64,000 nucleotides of DNA, taken from the NCBI GenBank assembly GCA_910584375.1, contig CAJUAH010000006.1, forward strand, positions 11,533-75,532, written 5' to 3'. The notes beneath the pieces are model-generated. The model was not told the DNA's origin. It ran no database searches and worked only from the letters and a program-made list of their open reading frames with translations. Shown here in pieces: positions 60,641 to 64,000 of the stretch. Numbering within the stretch: position 1 is the first letter of the stretch; each line of letters starts with the position of its first letter. Origin of the DNA: an uncultured Acetatifactor sp. (lineage in GTDB: Bacteria; Bacillota; Clostridia; Lachnospirales; Lachnospiraceae). The position numbers and the translations under genes are program-made.

Positions 60641-62272
60641 TCAGCTAAGACAACCGTCTGCAGGTCTGACTCTGCTGTTTTCTGCGCTGTCTGTGGCGGT
60701 GCGGTAGATAAACACGGCCAGCGGATATTCCGTCTCGGGCAGATGCAGCGCGCCGCTGTCCAGGGCGCATTTACCCAGCAGTCCCACCGTGTCAAAGAAT
60801 ATGAGTTTGCCGACCACATGGGGAATGAGCTTTGCTACGCTCTCCGGGGCGTGGGATAGCAGCAGTGCCTGCGCCATGGAAACCGTTTCTTCATACAGAT
60901 CGGCCATGGCCCGGATCTGCGGCTGCAACAGATTTTCCATCTCGGAGAGCTGTGTTCCTCGGAAGACTACATATTCTCCGGAATCCGCGCGGACGGCATC
61001 CCTGACGGTCTGCGTGTCATGTTGAAGGTAACGGTTTTTTTCGGGAAGTACCCCAAAGTCTGCGAAAGCGGCGGCGTAATCGTCGGAGATATGGGAGTAT
61101 CCGGCAAAGCCGAAGGTGGTATAGGGGCTCTCGTCTTCCGAATAATTGATTCCCACGTTGATGCCGGTGGCATGCGCGTAGATATTTTGCCAGGAGTATT
61201 GCTCGCTGCTGCGTTGGTTGAAGAGAGCATTTCCCCGGTGCATCACCAGCCAGAGCAGCGGCCAGAGCAGCCGGTCGTCCTCCAAATCCGCGCCTTGGAA
61301 TCCCACGGCCCGGAAGGTGGGGAGCTGCCTGCGCATGGCGGACAGGATATCCGTCAGAAACCGTGTGCAAAGGGGCGCCAGTTTTTCATACAGTTCTCCC
61401 ATGTATTCCTCGGTAAATATGACCATATTAGTCTGATAGCGATTCCTGCCGGATAGTGCCTGTCCCATGTCAGCCGCGGCGCTGCCGGAAGAAGGGGCGC
61501 TTTCGGAGCCGTTTTTGGGTGGCAGTATATTCAGCAGGCCGTATCTGACCAGCAGAGCCACCTCGTCCTCCAGATAAGGGGTGGGCACGCCTGTCTCCAG
61601 CGCCAGTTCCCGAACCGTCACGGGAGTGTAATAGGCGCTGAGCAGGATATTGCCGGGCAGCAGTCGGTCAAACAGATACCGGTACTCCGGATTATAGCTG
61701 CCGGAAAACAGGGTTTTAAAAGTAAATTTAGCGGGCTGATAGCTTTTGGTTCCGTATTCTCGTTCCATTCCGATACCTTCTTTCAATAATTTCCTGGTTT
61801 TAAACAGGTAGTACTTGGTCATATCAAGAGAAATCCCCAGTTCCCGGGCAGTTTCCCGGCAGGAAAGCCCCTCGAAATAGTAGTGCAGAATACACTCCCG
61901 GTATTCCCGAGACAGGAGGGACAGTTCTCGGCGCAGTCTTTTGAGCTGTTCTCGCCGGTCTTCTTCCAGTGCCAGTTCCAGCGTAAAATCTTCGGGATCC
62001 GCTATCTGCTCCAGATCTTCTCGGGGCAGGGAAACACAGGTCTGCCGGTTTTTTTTGCGCAGGAATTTTTTGTAAGTGTTATTGGCGACAGACCAGACAA
62101 ACCCGTACAGAGCCTCCTCGTCCTTGAGCCGGGAGGCGCAGGAGAGCAGGGCCAGCAGGATATCTCCCGCCAGATCCTCCGCATCCTCCCGCCTGGCGAC
62201 CCGTGAGAGGGCATATGCATAGATGGTCTTCATGTTTTCCTGCGCAAAAGCGGCGATCAGGTTCTGTTCCAT
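60641..62272 (-). CDS. ECF-like sigma factor with a long C-terminal extension
   Basis: 543 residues. Residues 1-165 are an ECF-type sigma-70 factor: region 2 (YALSRVARREDAEDLAGDILLALL, YGFVWSVANNTYKKFLRKK) and region 4 (LSREYRECILHYYFEGLSCRETARELGISLDMTKYYLFKTRKLL). The remaining about 380 residues have no family I know, with helical and winged-helix-like stretches (YYTPVTVRELALETGVPTPYLEDEVALLVRYGLL). An appended sensory or anti-sigma-like domain is likely. No separate anti-sigma gene is adjacent. Confidence 0.83.
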   Translation of the reverse strand: MEQNLIAAFAQENMKTIYAYALSRVARREDAEDLAGDILLALLSCASRLKDEEALYGFVWSVANNTYKKFLRKKNRQTCVSLPREDLEQIADPEDFTLELALEEDRREQLKRLRRELSLLSREYRECILHYYFEGLSCRETARELGISLDMTKYYLFKTRKLLKEGIGMEREYGTKSYQPAKFTFKTLFSGSYNPEYRYLFDRLLPGNILLSAYYTPVTVRELALETGVPTPYLEDEVALLVRYGLLNILPPKNGSESAPSSGSAAADMGQALSGRNRYQTNMVIFTEEYMGELYEKLAPLCTRFLTDILSAMRRQLPTFRAVGFQGADLEDDRLLWPLLWLVMHRGNALFNQRSSEQYSWQNIYAHATGINVGINYSEDESPYTTFGFAGYSHISDDYAAAFADFGVLPEKNRYLQHDTQTVRDAVRADSGEYVVFRGTQLSEMENLLQPQIRAMADLYEETVSMAQALLLSHAPESVAKLIPHVVGKLIFFDTVGLLGKCALDSGALHLPETEYPLAVFIYRTATDSAENSRVRPADGCLS

Positions 62273-62411
62273 AACCGTTTTTCCTCCGTGGTATGACCGT
62301 TGACAGTTTCGGTGAGAGCGGTGTAACGCACAGGCCCGTGTCTTGCTCTTCCTGTCTATATAGTACCCGAGGTTCGGCGGCGGTTAAAGTAATTTTAAAA
62401 ATTTTTTTCAG

Positions 62412-62696
62412 TCAATGTTCCTTTGCCTTACTCATGATCTGATCGATCTGACGCAGCTCCTCCGGGGTACTGGCCCTGCGAATGGCTGCTATGGCAATTT
62501 GCAGTTCTTGGGGAGTAAAAGTCAGTCCCTTTTGTTTGGCCTGAGCCATCATAGGCATCAGAAAGGCCATCATTTCTTTTTGAGATTTGCCCTGTCCCTG
62601 CTGGTAAAGCTGGGATAAGAAGGCAAGTTTTTCCCGGGGAATATTCCGGACGGAAGGATCTTCCATCCAGCCGGGAATGTCAGTGGCAGAATCCAT
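62412..62696 (-). CDS. Small hypothetical protein, Met/Gln-rich
   Basis: 94 residues with an amphipathic helical character (FLSQLYQQGQGKSQKEMMAFLMPMMAQAKQKGL). AAGGAGGAATAAT precedes its start, one base after the stop of the gene upstream in the operon (62698), so the two are coupled. Function unknown; a sporulation link is inferred only from the neighbours. Confidence 0.7.
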   Translation of the reverse strand: MDSATDIPGWMEDPSVRNIPREKLAFLSQLYQQGQGKSQKEMMAFLMPMMAQAKQKGLTFTPQELQIAIAAIRRASTPEELRQIDQIMSKAKEH

Positions 62697-62697
62697 A

Positions 62698-63261
62698 TTA
62701 TTCCTCCTTGTCTTGATCTTTTTCTGTTTGGCCGGTCTCGGGAACCGGTTCTTTTGGGGGAGCGTCGGACGGCTGCAGCAGACTCATCATGGATGTCAAC
62801 TGAGAAAGGTCGGGCATGTTTTCCCCGAACAGGCCGCTCATAGCCGCTGCCGTCATATCAAAACCGCCGCCGAAAACATCTCCGCTGCCTGAACCGGGAG
62901 AGGACATACCCTCCGGAAACATTTCCTGAAACATTTTCACCGTTTCCATCATCTCCTGATAATGGCTCATAGCCTGCAGCATGGAGGCAAGCTGATTCAA
63001 ATGGCTCTGTTCCTCCGGGCTGGAATAGGGAATGATCTCCTGACAGAGTTTTGCAGGGTCAAGAGGGCTTTCCCGAGGTGAGGGTGAGACGGACAGTTGC
63101 GGGGAGCGCCGAAAAAGCTCCATGGTATATTGGAGTTCCAGAAACTTGATATAGACCGCAAGCTGGCGCTGCATAGGGATGTCCACATAAGAAATTAAAA
63201 TTTTTAATTTCTGGATCTGATTGTTGGTAAAAAGAGCGTCGAAAGCGGTTACTTTATCCAT
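62698..63261 (-). CDS. Hypothetical protein with Pro/Ser-rich linker
   Basis: 187 residues from ATG 63261 (GAGGAAACT upstream; the frame from 63300 lacks such a site). N-terminal helical part (FDALFTNNQIQKLKILISYVDIPMQRQLAVYIKFLELQYTMELF), a Ser/Pro linker, a Met-rich helical segment (SMLQAMSHYQEMMETVKMFQEMFPEG), a Gly-rich stretch and an acidic tail. Paired with the next small gene. I do not recognise it as a named family. Confidence 0.72.
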   Translation of the reverse strand: MDKVTAFDALFTNNQIQKLKILISYVDIPMQRQLAVYIKFLELQYTMELFRRSPQLSVSPSPRESPLDPAKLCQEIIPYSSPEEQSHLNQLASMLQAMSHYQEMMETVKMFQEMFPEGMSSPGSGSGDVFGGGFDMTAAAMSGLFGENMPDLSQLTSMMSLLQPSDAPPKEPVPETGQTEKDQDKEE

Positions 63262-63346
63262 AGTTTCCTCTTTTCTCAGTTCCCTGAAAAACTGTTTCAC
63301 GGAAAGCAGGCCCCCCGAAAGGGACCCGCCTTCTCAAGTCAGGGTC

Positions 63347-63643
63347 TTAGCAGCGATTGCAGCCGCAGCCATTGTTACAGCCACAGCCATTGTTACCGCC
63401 GCAGAAGCAGGACAGCAGCAGGATCCAGATCAGCCAGTCGCAGCTGTTATTATTGTTGTCGCAGCCACAGCCACAGCCGCAGCCATTGTTGCCACAGCCG
63501 AAACCGTTGCCGTTTCCACAGAATAATAAGAGCAGGATGATCCAGCAGCAGTTGCCGCCGCCGAACAGGCCGTTACCACAGCCGCAGCCATTATTGCAGC
63601 TATTGGTGGAGCAGCCGCAGTTAGTAGCAGTTAAGTCACTCAT
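63347..63643 (-). CDS. Cys/Gly/Asn-rich membrane-associated protein (chorion-like)
   Basis: 98 residues made of C-G-N repeats around two hydrophobic stretches (CCWIILLLLFC near 33-43, WLIWILLLSCFC near 70-81). It has about 25 Cys. Similar clostridial proteins are often annotated 'chorion class high-cysteine', a label without functional meaning; a spore-coat or envelope role with disulfide cross-linking is a reasonable inference. GGAGGCACTATC precedes ATG 63643. Confidence 0.8.
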   Translation of the reverse strand: MSDLTATNCGCSTNSCNNGCGCGNGLFGGGNCCWIILLLLFCGNGNGFGCGNNGCGCGCGCDNNNNSCDWLIWILLLSCFCGGNNGCGCNNGCGCNRC

Positions 63644-63875
63644 GATAGTGCCTCCAATTTTTTTTATAGTGTATTGTATGCGTATGGGCATGTCAAAGTT
63701 TCATGGGGCGGCTATTTATTTCCGGGTGTATCGCGGATAAGCGCTGTGATGATGTCTTCCCGGAGTCAGGTCTAAAGTATAAATGCGTTTTCTGCTGGCT
63801 AAGGGGAAAATATTAACAGGAATATTATGCGGCAAATAAAAATCATAAGGGGGGTTATAATCGAACAAATATTCT

Positions 63876-64000
63876 GGTATAATGAGTAAAATGCAAAGCA
63901 TTTAACTCTACTGAACAGAATGTGCGCTAAAGCGCACGAAATCGAGGTATAATGAGTAAAATGCAAAGCATTTAACTCTACTGAACAGAATGTGCGCTAA
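63876..64000 (+). repeat. 70-bp tandem repeat running off the window
   Basis: A 70-base unit (63876-63945) is repeated from 63946; the second copy is cut by the window end after 55 identical bases. Each unit starts GGTATAATGAGTAAA, contains palindrome AAATGC-AAA-GCATTT and palindrome GTGCGC-TAAA-GCGCAC, and ends GAAATCGA. No protein is encoded. More copies probably lie beyond position 64000. Confidence 0.9.

Noticed and set aside
63357..63740. Plus-strand Pro/Gln/Leu repeat protein opposite the Cys-rich gene
   Set aside because: Antisense reading of C-G-N codon repeats; the minus-strand gene has a proper ribosome binding site and known relatives.

Overview
The window reads as a chromosomal segment of an anaerobic, spore-forming Firmicute, most likely a member of the Lachnospiraceae (clostridial cluster XIVa). 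The grounds are the clostridial order ftsQ-ftsZ-spoIIGA-sigE, sporulation sigma factors E and G, a YlmC/YmxH protein, a DUF5688 protein, a Cys/Gly/Asn-rich 'chorion-like' protein, ATP-type PEP carboxykinase, NADP glutamate dehydrogenase, a T-box before pheST and a clostridial 6S RNA. This taxonomic call is inference from gene content; no search was run.

Layout. 1-8 kb: end of murA, ftsQ, ftsZ, spoIIGA-sigE behind an apparent Spo0A-type promoter, a short unknown gene, a VanZ-like gene, a solute-binding lipoprotein gene split by a -1 frameshift, and sigG inverted on the minus strand. 8-16.9 kb: ylmC/ymxH, nrdR, yqeG, aroE-aroK-aroQ, efp, a DUF5688 gene, tRNA-Arg(CCG), an SH3-domain surface protein, a small unknown gene and gdhA. 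16.9-21 kb is an accessory patch: four copies of a 34-bp repeat, a PD-(D/E)XK-like gene with one in-frame stop, a SUKH/SMI1 gene, an hsdM remnant and an MNT/HepT-like pair. 21-27 kb is a LytTR regulator, a cytosolic GHKL kinase and two ABC exporter halves behind a recognisable LytTR-type direct repeat; two of these genes contain in-frame minisatellites.

27-44.5 kb is mostly housekeeping: citrate synthase, deoC, aminopeptidase P, pckA, a DUF4854 lipoprotein, 6S RNA, a SpoIID/LytB protein, YihY/BrkB, T-box-pheS-pheT, M18 aminopeptidase, queA. 44.5-47.4 kb is accessory: HTH-AAA-PD-(D/E)XK protein, HEPN-like protein, broken DUF5710 gene. 47.4-55.8 kb: PilZ protein, tyrA, an EF-G paralogue, a deleted chemoreceptor gene, leuS, azlC-azlD.

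55.9-59.1 kb is the most unusual part. A consensus promoter (TTGACA, 17 bp, TATAAT) drives a tight operon of four or five unknown genes. Two encode proteins built around three copies of the helical segment found in the coiled-coil region of GyrA/ParC (one contains the GyrA-type motif QAQAILDMR), with no topoisomerase catalytic domain. One partner looks like a ribbon-helix-helix protein and another small ORF ends at a run of seven T with a second coding-looking frame behind it. I do not recognise this system. 59.4-64 kb: an Rpn/YhgA-like nuclease gene, an ECF-like sigma factor with a long C-terminal extension, three small genes probably linked to sporulation, and a 70-bp tandem repeat that runs off the end of the window.

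As a unit, the core genes cover cell division and entry into sporulation, the shikimate/tyrosine branch, glutamate and citrate metabolism, gluconeogenesis and tRNA charging. The accessory patches carry decayed defence genes (hsdM, PD-(D/E)XK, DUF5710), TA-like modules and the GyrA-fragment operon.
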